Positions 1 to 8,396 of a stretch of 64,000 nt of DNA are shown here, piece by piece. The DNA lies in assembly GCA_036498565.1 (NCBI GenBank), contig DASYFG010000003.1, positions 270,309-334,308 on the forward strand, in the 5' to 3' direction. This DNA comes from DASYFG01 sp036498565 (GTDB lineage Bacteria; Bacillota; Bacilli; Lactobacillales; Lactobacillaceae). Position numbers and translations under genes: made by a program. Each line of letters begins with the position of its first letter. Positions within the stretch are counted from its first letter, which is position 1. The notes under the pieces are model-generated. The model searched no databases and was not told the origin of the DNA. It was given only the letters and a program-made list of their open reading frames with translations.

Positions 1-225
1 TCATCAACTGAAGTTACAGACTCATCGTCTTCAAATGATAGCGTGGATCAAGTGAACGGCGAAACAATTACACCTGCCATGATTGCGGCAGCCCGTGAAA
101 AACTCACGCAAGCCGGTTATCAAGCAGGGGCGTTTACCGATACGGATATCAAAAAAATGATTAAGCAATCGGCAGCTCAACACGTGGATGTGGATGTCAT
201 TGCACAACAATGGGTAGGTCAATAA
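1..225 (+). CDS. C-terminal end of an unknown protein (partial)
   Basis: The reading frame is open from base 1 to the TAA at 223-225, giving about 74 residues of a gene that begins outside the window. The first 15 or so residues are a Ser/Asp/Thr-rich linker. A compact hydrophilic, probably helical segment follows (from about residue 22, starting ITPAMIAAAREKL, ending IAQQWVGQ), which could be a small helical C-terminal domain. A GTG at 43 could start a 60-residue protein, but it has no ribosome binding site and the frame is open upstream, so a truncated larger gene is more likely. I do not recognise the family. The next small gene begins one base after the stop, so the two are probably co-transcribed. 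Confidence 0.5.
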   Translation, partial: SSTEVTDSSSSNDSVDQVNGETITPAMIAAAREKLTQAGYQAGAFTDTDIKKMIKQSAAQHVDVDVIAQQWVGQ

Positions 226-226
226 C

Positions 227-403
227 ATGCCGGATTTTTATGCACAATTGGAAGCTTTGCGTGGGGATGAACTAGCTGAATTTGAAGTGACGCCAGAAAC
301 GTTTGCGGCGTTCCATAAAGTTTGGGCCAATTACGGTTACCAAAACGCGATTGTGGGCACCGCTCAACAAGGTGGCCGCGTCATTTATCGCAAAGCTAAA
401 TAA
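227..403 (+). CDS. Small conserved-looking protein, 58 aa, function unknown
   Basis: An ATG at 227 starts two bases after the preceding stop and runs 58 codons to the TAA at 401-403. The product begins MPDFYAQLEALRGDELAEF and ends GGRVIYRKAK. It has no membrane segment and its codon use matches the neighbours. The centre (TPETFAAFHKVWANYGYQNAIVGTAQQGG) reads like a small folded alpha/beta protein. The tight spacing to the upstream gene suggests translational coupling, since no strong ribosome binding site precedes the ATG. The family is not recognised. It lies just upstream of ptsH but is separated from it by that gene's own promoter. Confidence 0.5.
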   Translation: MPDFYAQLEALRGDELAEFEVTPETFAAFHKVWANYGYQNAIVGTAQQGGRVIYRKAK

Positions 404-442
404 AACATGTTACGCGTTACACGGTCTTTTTCAACAAATTAC

Positions 443-471
443 TTGTTTTTTTGAAAGCGTTTTAATATAAT
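443..471 (+). promoter_or_regulatory. ptsHI promoter with overlapping cre site
   Basis: TTGTTT (443-448), a 17-bp spacer and a perfect TATAAT (466-471). A cre box, TGAAAGCGTTTTAA (452-465), fills the spacer and would place CcpA on the promoter itself. Confidence 0.75.
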
Positions 472-517
472 ATTTGCAGAACGTTATTTACAACGATATA
501 AAAGGAGCTTATTGAAC

Positions 518-787
518 ATGTCAGTATCAAAAGAATTTCACATTGTAGCCGAAACAGGTATCCACGCACGCCCAGCAACTTTGTTGGTGCAAGCTGCTTC
601 AAAGTTTGCTTCAGACGTAACTTTGTCATTTAACGGCAAAGACGTTAACTTGAAGTCAATCATGGGTGTTATGTCATTGGGTGTTGGTCAAGGTGCTGAC
701 GTAACAATCACAACATCAGGTGATGACGAAGAAGCTGCTTTGGCTGCTATCACAGATGCAATGAACGCAGAAGGATTGGCTGAATAA
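518..787 (+). CDS. ptsH: Phosphocarrier protein HPr
   Basis: An 89-aa HPr that accepts phosphate from enzyme I and passes it to sugar-specific EIIA domains. The active-site histidine is in GIHARPAT (His16 counting Met, the usual His15). The regulatory serine is in NLKSIMGVMSLG (Ser47, the usual Ser46), the HPr-kinase target that makes P-Ser-HPr the CcpA co-repressor. I chose the ATG at 518 because AAAGGAG (501-507) is 10 bases upstream; an in-frame TTG at 512 is too close to it. ptsI follows after two bases, giving the standard ptsHI operon driven by the cre-containing promoter at 443-471. Confidence 0.97.
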   Translation: MSVSKEFHIVAETGIHARPATLLVQAASKFASDVTLSFNGKDVNLKSIMGVMSLGVGQGADVTITTSGDDEEAALAAITDAMNAEGLAE

Positions 788-789
788 AA

Positions 790-2505
790 ATGGCTGAAAC
801 ATTCAAAGGAATTGCGGCAAGTAACGGAATCGCAATCGCTAAAGCGTATTTGCTGGTTGACCCAGACTTGTCCTTTGAACAACAAACAATTGATGATGTC
901 GCAGCAGAACAAGCCCGTGTTGACGCGGCTTTTTCTGCATCTAGCGATGATTTGACAAAAATCAAAGAAAAGGCTGCCCAAAACTTGGGTGAAACCGAAG
1001 CGCAAGTGTTTGAAGCGCATTTGATGGTTTTGGCTGACCCTGAATTGACAGGGGCAATCAAGCAAAACATTGCCGACAACAAAGTGAACGCTGAACAAGC
1101 GGTCAAAGACGTGACAGACATGTACATTGGTATGTTTGAAGCGATGACAGATAACGCGTACATGCAAGAACGCGCGGCTGACATTCGCGACGTGACCAAG
1201 CGCATCATGTCACACTTGTTGAACGTGGCTTTGCCAAACCCAGCTTTGATTGACGAAGAAGTTGTGTTGATCGCACGCGATTTGACACCTTCTGACACGG
1301 CGCAATTGGACCGTCAATTTGTTAAAGGAATTTTGACAGATGTTGGGGGCCGTACAGCGCACTCAGCAATCATGGCGCGTACTTTGGAAATCCCAGCAGT
1401 CGTTGGAACAAACAAAGCAACGCAAATTCCAGCGGGCACAACAGTGATTGTTGATGGTTTGACCGGAGACTTCATCATTGATCCTTCTGCTGACCAAATT
1501 GCTGAATACCAAGCAGCAGGTGACAAATATTTGGCTGAACGTGCCGAATGGGCTAAGTTGAAAGACGAAGCGTCAGTTTCTGCCGACGGTAAAGAATTTG
1601 TCATCGGTGCTAACATTGGTGCGCCAAAGGACATGCCTGGTGTCTTGGAAAACGGTGCCGAAGGGGTTGGTTTGTACCGGACTGAATTCTTGTACATGGA
1701 ATCAGACCACTTGCCAACCGAAGATGAACAATTTGAAAGCTACAAGACAGTGCTTGAACAAATGAACGGCAAGCCTGTGACAGTGCGGACAATGGACATC
1801 GGTGGTGACAAAGAATTGTCATACTGGAAGTTGCCTAAGGAAGAAAATCCATTCTTGGGATACCGTGCAATCCGTATTTCATTGGATCAACAAGATATCT
1901 TCCGGACGCAATTGCGTGCTTTGTTGCGTGCTTCTGCTTACGGTAACTTGTGGATTATGTTCCCAATGATTGCTACGCTTGGTGAATTCCGCCAAGCCAA
2001 GGCCATTTACACGGAAGAACGTGAAAAGTTGGCTGGTGAAGGCGTTGACATGGGTGAAGTGAAGTTGGGAATCATGATTGAAATCCCAGCAGCTGCCATG
2101 ATTGCAGATAAGTTTGCTAAGGAAGTGGACTTCTTCTCAATCGGAACCAACGATTTGATTGGTTACACAATGGCTGCTGATCGTGGAAACGACAAGTTGG
2201 CTTACTTGTACCAACCTTACAACCCGGCTATCTTGCGTTTGATTAACAACGTGATTGACGCTGCCCACGCCGAAGGCAAATTTGCTGCGATGTGTGGTGA
2301 AATGGCCGGTGATCCTGTGGCTTTGCCAATCTTGTTGGGCATGGGCTTGGATGAATTCTCAATGTCTGCGCCATCAATTTTGCAAGCACGTTCATTGATG
2401 AAGAAGTTGTCAACTGCTGATATGGCCGAATTGGCTAAGAAGGCGTTGGACGCTGAAACAAACGATGAAGTGAAGGCATTAGTTGAATCAACTGTGAATG
2501 CTTAA
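790..2505 (+). CDS. ptsI: PTS enzyme I (phosphoenolpyruvate-protein phosphotransferase)
   Basis: A 571-aa cytoplasmic enzyme that transfers phosphate from PEP to HPr, the first step of all PTS uptake. The phospho-histidine is His191 in GGRTAHSAIMARTLE. The C-terminal PEP-binding TIM barrel shows GVGLYRTEFLYM, the MDIGGDKELSYW motif and the cysteine loop AAMCGEMAGD. Length is normal. The gene lies two bases after ptsH, and its ribosome binding site (AGAAGGA) is inside the end of ptsH. Codon use is strongly biased, as in the other highly expressed genes here (eno, gap, pox). A terminator follows at once. Confidence 0.97.
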   Translation: MAETFKGIAASNGIAIAKAYLLVDPDLSFEQQTIDDVAAEQARVDAAFSASSDDLTKIKEKAAQNLGETEAQVFEAHLMVLADPELTGAIKQNIADNKVNAEQAVKDVTDMYIGMFEAMTDNAYMQERAADIRDVTKRIMSHLLNVALPNPALIDEEVVLIARDLTPSDTAQLDRQFVKGILTDVGGRTAHSAIMARTLEIPAVVGTNKATQIPAGTTVIVDGLTGDFIIDPSADQIAEYQAAGDKYLAERAEWAKLKDEASVSADGKEFVIGANIGAPKDMPGVLENGAEGVGLYRTEFLYMESDHLPTEDEQFESYKTVLEQMNGKPVTVRTMDIGGDKELSYWKLPKEENPFLGYRAIRISLDQQDIFRTQLRALLRASAYGNLWIMFPMIATLGEFRQAKAIYTEEREKLAGEGVDMGEVKLGIMIEIPAAAMIADKFAKEVDFFSIGTNDLIGYTMAADRGNDKLAYLYQPYNPAILRLINNVIDAAHAEGKFAAMCGEMAGDPVALPILLGMGLDEFSMSAPSILQARSLMKKLSTADMAELAKKALDAETNDEVKALVESTVNA

Positions 2506-2510
2506 TTATA

Positions 2511-2540
2511 CAAAAAGTCGCTTTTGAAGCGGCTTTTTTT
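2511..2540 (+). terminator. Rho-independent terminator after ptsI
   Basis: GTCGCTT pairs with AAGCGGC (one G-T pair) around a three-base loop, followed by seven T. Confidence 0.85.
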
Positions 2541-2604
2541 GTGTGCGATTGGGTCTAGGACATGTGCTATAATATTTAATAAGTATGACTAAAGGGGGAA
2601 GCCA

Positions 2605-3834
2605 ATGAATATCGGCTTATTTACGGATACTTATTTCCCACAAGTAAGTGGGGTTGCAACATCCATCAAAACTTTACGTGATGAATTGACAGCGCAAGGG
2701 CATGCCGTCTACATCTTTACCACGACTGATCCAAAAGTGGCCAAGCAAAGCGATGAACCGGGGATTTATCGCTTTCCAAGTATTTCTTATGTTGGCTTTA
2801 AAGATCGGCGTTTGGCGTATCGCGGTTGGGTGCAAGCAGTTCAAATCGCAAAAGAATTAGACTTAGATATTATTCACACGCAAACTGAATTTTCCTTAGG
2901 CTTGCTGGGTAAAATCGTGGCGCGGCGGTTGCGCATTCCAGTTGTGCACACGTATCACACGATGTACCAAGATTATTTGCATTATGTGGCCAACGGCAAA
3001 CTATTAACGCCGGGTAGCGTGCGCGTGTTGATTCGACAGTATTTGAAAAACGTGCAAGCCGTGGTGGCACCATCGGCCAAAGTGGAAGAAGTGCTCGCCA
3101 GCTATGAGGTGCCCGCACCGATTTTGGTTATTCCAACGGGCGTGCCGGTGCCTGAGCGTAAAGTCGACGGTTCAGCCGTGCGCGCAGCGCTCGGTTTTGC
3201 CGAAGGCCAACCAATGGTTTTGTCGCTCGGTCGTTTAGCATTTGAAAAAAATGTCGAAACGACGTTGACGGCGTTTGTGGATGTGCTGGATGCGCGTCCT
3301 GATGCGCGCTTGATTATTGTGGGTGATGGACCGGCGCGCAGTAGTTTAGAAGATCACGCCGATGCGCTGGGCATTATGGATGCGGTGACGTTTACGGGAA
3401 TGGTGAATCATGATGATGTGCCAGCTTACTTTGCGGCGGCGGATGTGTTTGTGAGTTCATCGGATTCTGAGACGCAAGGGATTACTTTTGTCGAAGCAAT
3501 GGCGGCCAACCGGCCGTTTGTGGCGTTGCCATCGCCGTTCTTGGTGGATTTGGTGACGGATGAGGCGATTGGGGTTTTAGCGCTTGATTATGACGAATTT
3601 GTCGAAGGCATTTTGGGTTATTTTGACCGTGAAAATTCTGATGATGATGCGCGTATTCGGCGTGCAGCTTTAACAAATGTGGATGCAGTGACGTTTGGTC
3701 AAAAAATTATCGCACTTTATACAGAAGTGTTGGCGAATTATCAAGCCACTGCAAATGATGAGGATGAGGACTTAAACGAAGACGAAGCAGGCTATGCAAA
3801 TCGCTTGCTGCGCAATCCGTTTAGGAGGAAATGA
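2605..3834 (+). CDS. GT4 glycosyltransferase, probable diacylglycerol glucosyltransferase (LafA/BgsB type)
   Basis: A 409-aa GT-B enzyme. The N-terminal acceptor domain opens MNIGLFTDTYFPQVSGVATS, typical of 1,2-diacylglycerol 3-glucosyltransferases (Listeria LafA, Enterococcus BgsB). The C-terminal donor domain shows LGRLAFEKN and the SSSDSETQGITFVEAMA nucleotide-sugar signature. It should add the first hexose to diacylglycerol, making the glycolipid anchor of lipoteichoic acid. The far C-terminus is acidic then basic (DEDEDLNEDE, then RNPFRRK), which may help membrane contact. An extended -10 promoter (TGC-TATAAT, 2565-2573) and AAGGGGG precede it. The next gene overlaps its stop, and ltaS lies downstream, which supports the LTA role. 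Confidence 0.85.
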   Translation: MNIGLFTDTYFPQVSGVATSIKTLRDELTAQGHAVYIFTTTDPKVAKQSDEPGIYRFPSISYVGFKDRRLAYRGWVQAVQIAKELDLDIIHTQTEFSLGLLGKIVARRLRIPVVHTYHTMYQDYLHYVANGKLLTPGSVRVLIRQYLKNVQAVVAPSAKVEEVLASYEVPAPILVIPTGVPVPERKVDGSAVRAALGFAEGQPMVLSLGRLAFEKNVETTLTAFVDVLDARPDARLIIVGDGPARSSLEDHADALGIMDAVTFTGMVNHDDVPAYFAAADVFVSSSDSETQGITFVEAMAANRPFVALPSPFLVDLVTDEAIGVLALDYDEFVEGILGYFDRENSDDDARIRRAALTNVDAVTFGQKIIALYTEVLANYQATANDEDEDLNEDEAGYANRLLRNPFRRK

Positions 3835-4853
3835 TGCTGAAAGTAACCATGTTTTCATCAGCGGAAACCGTGCCAGGTCAAGGGGTTGGCTCGGCGTATC
3901 GTGAATTGGTGAATTTATTACAACAAAAATTTAGTCAAAAAATTACTTTGACGTTTAACAAATTAACCAAGGCGGATATCAGCCATTATCACACGATTGA
4001 TTTTTGGTTTTATCTCAATACTTTTTTGCCTGGTCGGGGACGAAAGATTGGGTATGTGCATTTTTTGCCGGAAACATTTGATGGGTCGATTAAGCTAAAA
4101 TGGCCGATTAAGCCGATTTTTTATTGGTATGTGATGGCTTTTTACAAGCGCATGGATCATCTCGTGGTCGTCAATCCCACGTTTATTGATAAATTAGTGG
4201 CTAACGGCGTGAAGCGCGAACGCGTCACGTACATTCCAAATTTTGTGAGCAAAACACAATTTTATGAATTAGCACCGGCTGAAAAGGCTGATTTGCGGGC
4301 GCAATTTGAGATTGATCCGCAAGCATTTGTGATTTTAGGCGTGGGTCAAATTCAAGAACGCAAGGGCATTTTTGATTTTATCGAACTGGCCAAAGCCAAC
4401 CCGCAATGGCAATTTGTCTGGGTGGGTGGTTTTTCATTTGGTAGTATCACGGCGGGCTATGACGCATTGAAGAAAGTTTTGGCGAATCCGCCGGCGAATT
4501 TGAAGTTTCCGGGAATTGTTGATCGAGCTTTGATGAACGGTTATTACAACGTTGCGGATGTTTTTTTGTTGCCAAGCTACAATGAATTATTCCCGATGTC
4601 GGCTTTGGAAGCGTTTAGTACCGGTACACCAACGGTTTTGCGGGATTTGGATTTGTATCAAGCGATTATTGACGGTTATTATTTGCCGGCGGCAGATCGT
4701 GATGATATGCAAGTCCAATTAGAACGTTTGGCAGAAGATGAAGCGTTGCGTACAACGTTACATGATGCGGCTTTGCAGGCGTCAGAACGTTATTCAGCCA
4801 ACTATGTTGCTGGCATTTGGGATGAATTTTATCACGACCAAGCAGGTCGATAA
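3834..4853 (+). CDS. GT4 glycosyltransferase, probable second glycolipid hexosyltransferase (LafB/BgsA type)
   Basis: A 339-aa GT-B glycosyltransferase. Family features are GVGSAYRELVNLL near the N-terminus, GVGQIQERKGIFDFIELAK at the start of the donor domain, and the nucleotide-sugar motif PSYNELFPMSALEAFSTGTP. By family and position it adds the second sugar to monohexosyl-diacylglycerol to give the dihexosyl anchor used by LtaS. The sugar cannot be read from sequence. I prefer the second of two adjacent ATGs (3834) because GGAGG (3824-3828) has better spacing to it; 3831 is possible. The start overlaps the end of the first glycosyltransferase, so the pair is translationally coupled. Confidence 0.82.
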   Translation: MLKVTMFSSAETVPGQGVGSAYRELVNLLQQKFSQKITLTFNKLTKADISHYHTIDFWFYLNTFLPGRGRKIGYVHFLPETFDGSIKLKWPIKPIFYWYVMAFYKRMDHLVVVNPTFIDKLVANGVKRERVTYIPNFVSKTQFYELAPAEKADLRAQFEIDPQAFVILGVGQIQERKGIFDFIELAKANPQWQFVWVGGFSFGSITAGYDALKKVLANPPANLKFPGIVDRALMNGYYNVADVFLLPSYNELFPMSALEAFSTGTPTVLRDLDLYQAIIDGYYLPAADRDDMQVQLERLAEDEALRTTLHDAALQASERYSANYVAGIWDEFYHDQAGR

Positions 4854-4906
4854 TAGCAAAGTTGGTGCAGTGGGGGCGGATTGGCACCAGCACAGGGGAT
4901 GATGAT

Positions 4907-5947
4907 ATGAAGCGATTAACTTGGCAAAATAAGGTGTCAGTTGGCGTGATTACCGTGCTAACGATTGTCACTTTGGTGATTTTGCATAATGAATTGAAAG
5001 GTCATACCAAAGGTTTAGAGATTGCGCTACGCAATTTGAATGGTTGGTGGCTGTTAGGCGGCGTTGGTTTGATGCTTTTGTCGTTTGTTTTTGAAGCACT
5101 GGTGACCAAAGTATTGTTAGGACGTTTGGGCAAACAACATCGCTGGTGGGTATTTTTGCGTGTGCCGTTGATGAATGCGTTGGGCAGTGGTGTGACGCCG
5201 TTTGCAACTGGTGGCCAACCCGCGCAGTTGTTGGCTTTGAACAAAACAGGGGTTGATACGGGGCGTGCCATGTCTGTTTTGTTGATGAAATTTTTGATTT
5301 TTCAAGTGACGATTGTGATTGCTTTTGCGAGTGTGTTTTTGGTTGGTGAGCATTATGTTGCGCAAAATGTGAATGGTCAGTTTGCCACGCTAGTGCCGTT
5401 TGCGGTGCTGATTCACGCGGTGGTGATCGGTGGGATTTTGTTGTTTATGTACTGGCCGGCGTTGTCGCATCGTTTGTTAGACATGATCACGCCGTTGGTG
5501 CGGTTTGCTTTACCCAATCATTTGGCCAATCGCTGGCTTGCAATCGGCAAAGAAAAGATTGATAATTTTCATGAAGAATCGCGTTTGATGGTTGGGCAAG
5601 GGCAGCATGTGGTTGCGGCGACTTTTTGGACGGTGCTGCAATTGGCGGCGTATTATGCCATCCCGTATTTTGTGATTCGGGCCTTTGGTTATGCGCATGT
5701 TAATCTTGGTTTAATCTTGATTATGCACATTATGATTGTTATGGTCATTTCGTTGTTCCCAATTCCGGGTGGCGTTGGGGGCGCAGAATTAAGTTTTCAA
5801 TTGCTCTTTTCACCGTTTGTGGCGAATAGTGCCACGCTGGTTTTGGTGATTTTGTTTTGGCGATTGATTACGTATTATTTAGGGGTGTTTGCAGGACTGA
5901 TTGCCAGTTTATGGCCGGTCAAACGCACCGATATCGACGCACAATAG
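4907..5947 (+). CDS. Flippase-like multi-membrane protein (UPF0104 / LafC-like)
   Basis: A 346-aa integral membrane protein with about eight hydrophobic segments, of the lysylphosphatidylglycerol-synthetase transmembrane (flippase-like) family. Typical marks are LGSGVTPFATGGQPAQ in the first third and the motif FPIPGGVGGAELSF near the C-terminus. Listeria encodes such a protein (LafC) with the LTA glycolipid glycosyltransferases, and the same layout here suggests a role in glycolipid handling or translocation (inference). I chose the ATG at 4907 because AGGGGA (4895-4900) lies just upstream; a GTG at 4862 would add 15 unlikely residues. It is not an MprF, because the C-terminal synthase domain is missing. 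Confidence 0.8.
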   Translation: MKRLTWQNKVSVGVITVLTIVTLVILHNELKGHTKGLEIALRNLNGWWLLGGVGLMLLSFVFEALVTKVLLGRLGKQHRWWVFLRVPLMNALGSGVTPFATGGQPAQLLALNKTGVDTGRAMSVLLMKFLIFQVTIVIAFASVFLVGEHYVAQNVNGQFATLVPFAVLIHAVVIGGILLFMYWPALSHRLLDMITPLVRFALPNHLANRWLAIGKEKIDNFHEESRLMVGQGQHVVAATFWTVLQLAAYYAIPYFVIRAFGYAHVNLGLILIMHIMIVMVISLFPIPGGVGGAELSFQLLFSPFVANSATLVLVILFWRLITYYLGVFAGLIASLWPVKRTDIDAQ

Positions 5948-5972
5948 TGTTTTGAAGAAAGAAAGGTGAGCA

Positions 5973-6239
5973 ATGGAGATGGCAACAACTGCATTTACAA
6001 ATGACTTGCCACACATTTTGGCGCGCTTGTATGCGATGACGCAGGCAAGCGATAGTGTTGTGCAGACGCGCCGGTTTGATGCGTTTGGCATTGAAGCGGT
6101 CAAAGTCGATTACAATCAAGCAACGCAAATTTGGACCTTACACGAACGGCGGCAAAGTCGCAGTTTTGCGTTTGATGATTTAGATTTAGTGGCGATTGAA
6201 ATTTACGATGTACTGCATGATTTGAAATTAACTTTTTAA
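5973..6239 (+). CDS. DUF1797 (YkuJ) family small protein
   Basis: An 88-aa soluble protein. The core (VQTRRFDAFGIEAVKVDYN, then FAFDDLDLVAIEIYDVLHDL) matches my memory of the YkuJ/DUF1797 family of Firmicutes, whose role is unknown. AAAGGTGAG is correctly placed before the ATG at 5973. It sits 25 bases after the flippase-like gene and 11 bases before ltaS with no terminator, so it is probably co-transcribed with the LTA genes. Whether it acts in LTA synthesis cannot be told from sequence. Confidence 0.75.
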   Translation: MEMATTAFTNDLPHILARLYAMTQASDSVVQTRRFDAFGIEAVKVDYNQATQIWTLHERRQSRSFAFDDLDLVAIEIYDVLHDLKLTF

Positions 6240-6250
6240 GGGGCGAATTG

Positions 6251-8356
6251 ATGAAAAATACCACCGTAACGATGGTGAAACAAATGAGTCAACGCTTTGC
6301 GCGGAGTTGGGATAGTCAACCATTGGTTTGGTTTTTTATCATCAATATCGTGCTTGTTTGGCTAAAAACGTATGTCAATTACCATTTGAATTTCCGTTTG
6401 GGCGTTGAAGGACCAGTACAAAGCTTTTTGTTGGTGCTTAATCCGATTCCAACGGCGATCATTTTGCTGGGAATCGCGTTGTATTTCCGGGGGGCGTTGG
6501 CTAACTGGTTGTTGGTTTTGTTGAACTTGATTCAATCTTTGTGGTTGTTTGCCAACATTTTGTATTACCGTGAATTCTCGGATTTCTTGTCGATGGGCAT
6601 TATCGGGTCGGGGAGTTCAACCGGTGAAAATTTGGGCAAATCAATTGCAGCGATTATTCACTGGAGTGATTTCTTGGTGTTTGTCGACATCGTCATTTTG
6701 GTGATTTTGTTGCTGTTCAAGCAATTGGCAAGCGACAAACGCGGTGTGCAAAAGCGCTTTGCGGTGTTGACGAGTTTGTTTGGGATTGGGTTGATGTTGG
6801 CCGATTTCGGGATTGCTTCCGTGGATCGCTCGGGTTTGCTGACGCGGACATTTGATAATAACTACATTGTCAAATATCTGGGTTTGAATGAATACGCCGC
6901 TTTTAACGCGTTTCAAACACACCAGCAAACACAAAGTCGCGCCCAAGCAACGGCTGGTGATTTGAAAAAAGTCCAAGCATTTGTAAAGAAAAATCAAGTG
7001 CCGGTGAACGTGGACTACTACGGTAGCCAAAAAAACAAGAACGTGATCATCATTCACTTGGAATCTTTCCAGCAATTTTTGATTGATTATAAAGTTGATG
7101 GCAAAGAAGTCACGCCGAATTTGAACAAATTCTTCCATAATCAAAACACGTTGAGTTTTGATAATTTCTATAACCAAGTCGGTCAAGGGAAAACATCTGA
7201 CGCGGAAATTATGCAAGAAAATTCCTTGTATGGTTTGCCAACTGGTTCGGCAATGACCAAATACGGCACGAGCAACACGTTTGATGCTTTGCCAACGTTG
7301 TTAGATAACCGCGGGTACACGACGGCTGCGTTCCACGGGGATGTTGGTAGTTTCTGGAACCGTGACAACACGTACAAGTCGTGGGGTTATGATTATTACT
7401 TCTCGAAAAACTATTATCCTTTGGCCCAAGAAAAGGATAATTCCGTGGGTTATGGTTTGAAAGATAAGCTCTTCTTGCCGTCTGTCGCTAGTTATTTGGA
7501 GCAATTACCACAACCGTTTTATAGTAAAATTATCACGGTGACGAACCACTATCCTTACACCTTGGACAAACAAAACATTGACTTCCCGGCGACAACAACG
7601 GGTGACAAGACGGTCGATGGTTATGTGCAAACTGCGCATTATTTGGATGAGGCCTTTGGGCAATTCTTAGATTGGTTGAAGAAATCTGGTTTGTACAACA
7701 ATAGTATGATCGTGCTGTACGGCGATCACTACGGTATTTCTGATAACCACCAAGCTGCTATTGGCGAATTGTTGAACAAATCAGACATCACGAATTATGA
7801 TTTGGCGCAATTCCAAAAAGTGCCATTTATGATTCACGGCACTGGTTTGAAGGGCGGCGTTGATCACACTTACGGTGGTGAAATCGACATGATGCCAACT
7901 TTGATGGACGTGTTGGGGATGCCAACCACTGGTCTAACCATGTTTGGTCAAGACTTGTTATCAAAGAATTACAACGGCATCGTGCCTTTGCGTAACGGAG
8001 ATTGGATTACGCCAAGCTACATCAAGTACGGCAACCAGTATTTCAACACGAAAACAGGCGCAGAAGTTGATAAAAAAGACGCCACGTTAGTGCCATTTGC
8101 CAAGAAAACACAGACGTATGTGGATTCGGTTTTGGATGAATCTGACAAAGTCGTGACCGGTGATTTGCTGCGCTTTGATAAAACATTGGCGGCAGAAAAG
8201 AAGTCCGACAATGATCGGAGCTATAAAGTCTCTGACGGTAAGGCCTTGCTAAAGAAAATGCAAACGGCTAACCCATCTAGTCTATTAGTCAAAAATCACG
8301 GCAAATCAACTTTGAATTTGTACAAAAATGATGCCCCAGAATTAAAAGACAAATAA
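6251..8356 (+). CDS. ltaS: Lipoteichoic acid synthase (glycerol phosphate polymerase)
   Basis: A 701-aa membrane enzyme that polymerises glycerol phosphate from phosphatidylglycerol on the outer membrane face. Five hydrophobic segments occupy about residues 25-190; the extracellular sulfatase-like domain follows. The catalytic threonine is Thr315 in GQGKTSDAEIMQENSLYG. Metal ligands lie in HLESFQQF and LYGDHYGISDNH. A possible signal peptidase cut is at the SRAQA region between the two halves. I chose the ATG at 6251, eight bases after AAGGGG; an in-frame TTG lies three bases earlier. It closes the glycolipid/LTA operon and ends at a strong terminator shared with pepS. Confidence 0.95.
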   Translation: MKNTTVTMVKQMSQRFARSWDSQPLVWFFIINIVLVWLKTYVNYHLNFRLGVEGPVQSFLLVLNPIPTAIILLGIALYFRGALANWLLVLLNLIQSLWLFANILYYREFSDFLSMGIIGSGSSTGENLGKSIAAIIHWSDFLVFVDIVILVILLLFKQLASDKRGVQKRFAVLTSLFGIGLMLADFGIASVDRSGLLTRTFDNNYIVKYLGLNEYAAFNAFQTHQQTQSRAQATAGDLKKVQAFVKKNQVPVNVDYYGSQKNKNVIIIHLESFQQFLIDYKVDGKEVTPNLNKFFHNQNTLSFDNFYNQVGQGKTSDAEIMQENSLYGLPTGSAMTKYGTSNTFDALPTLLDNRGYTTAAFHGDVGSFWNRDNTYKSWGYDYYFSKNYYPLAQEKDNSVGYGLKDKLFLPSVASYLEQLPQPFYSKIITVTNHYPYTLDKQNIDFPATTTGDKTVDGYVQTAHYLDEAFGQFLDWLKKSGLYNNSMIVLYGDHYGISDNHQAAIGELLNKSDITNYDLAQFQKVPFMIHGTGLKGGVDHTYGGEIDMMPTLMDVLGMPTTGLTMFGQDLLSKNYNGIVPLRNGDWITPSYIKYGNQYFNTKTGAEVDKKDATLVPFAKKTQTYVDSVLDESDKVVTGDLLRFDKTLAAEKKSDNDRSYKVSDGKALLKKMQTANPSSLLVKNHGKSTLNLYKNDAPELKDK

Positions 8357-8385
8357 AAAAAGCGAACCGTTCGGTTCGCTTTTTG
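8356..8385. terminator. Bidirectional terminator between ltaS and pepS
   Basis: AGCGAACC and its mirror CGGTTCGCT around a three-base loop, with A-runs before and T-runs after, so it works for both converging genes. Confidence 0.9.
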
Positions 8386-8396
8386 CGTGGTTAAAA

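Noticed and set aside
688..1298. Long open frames on the minus strand opposite ptsI
   Set aside because: They mirror the strongly biased codons of ptsI and have no ribosome binding site or recognisable domain.
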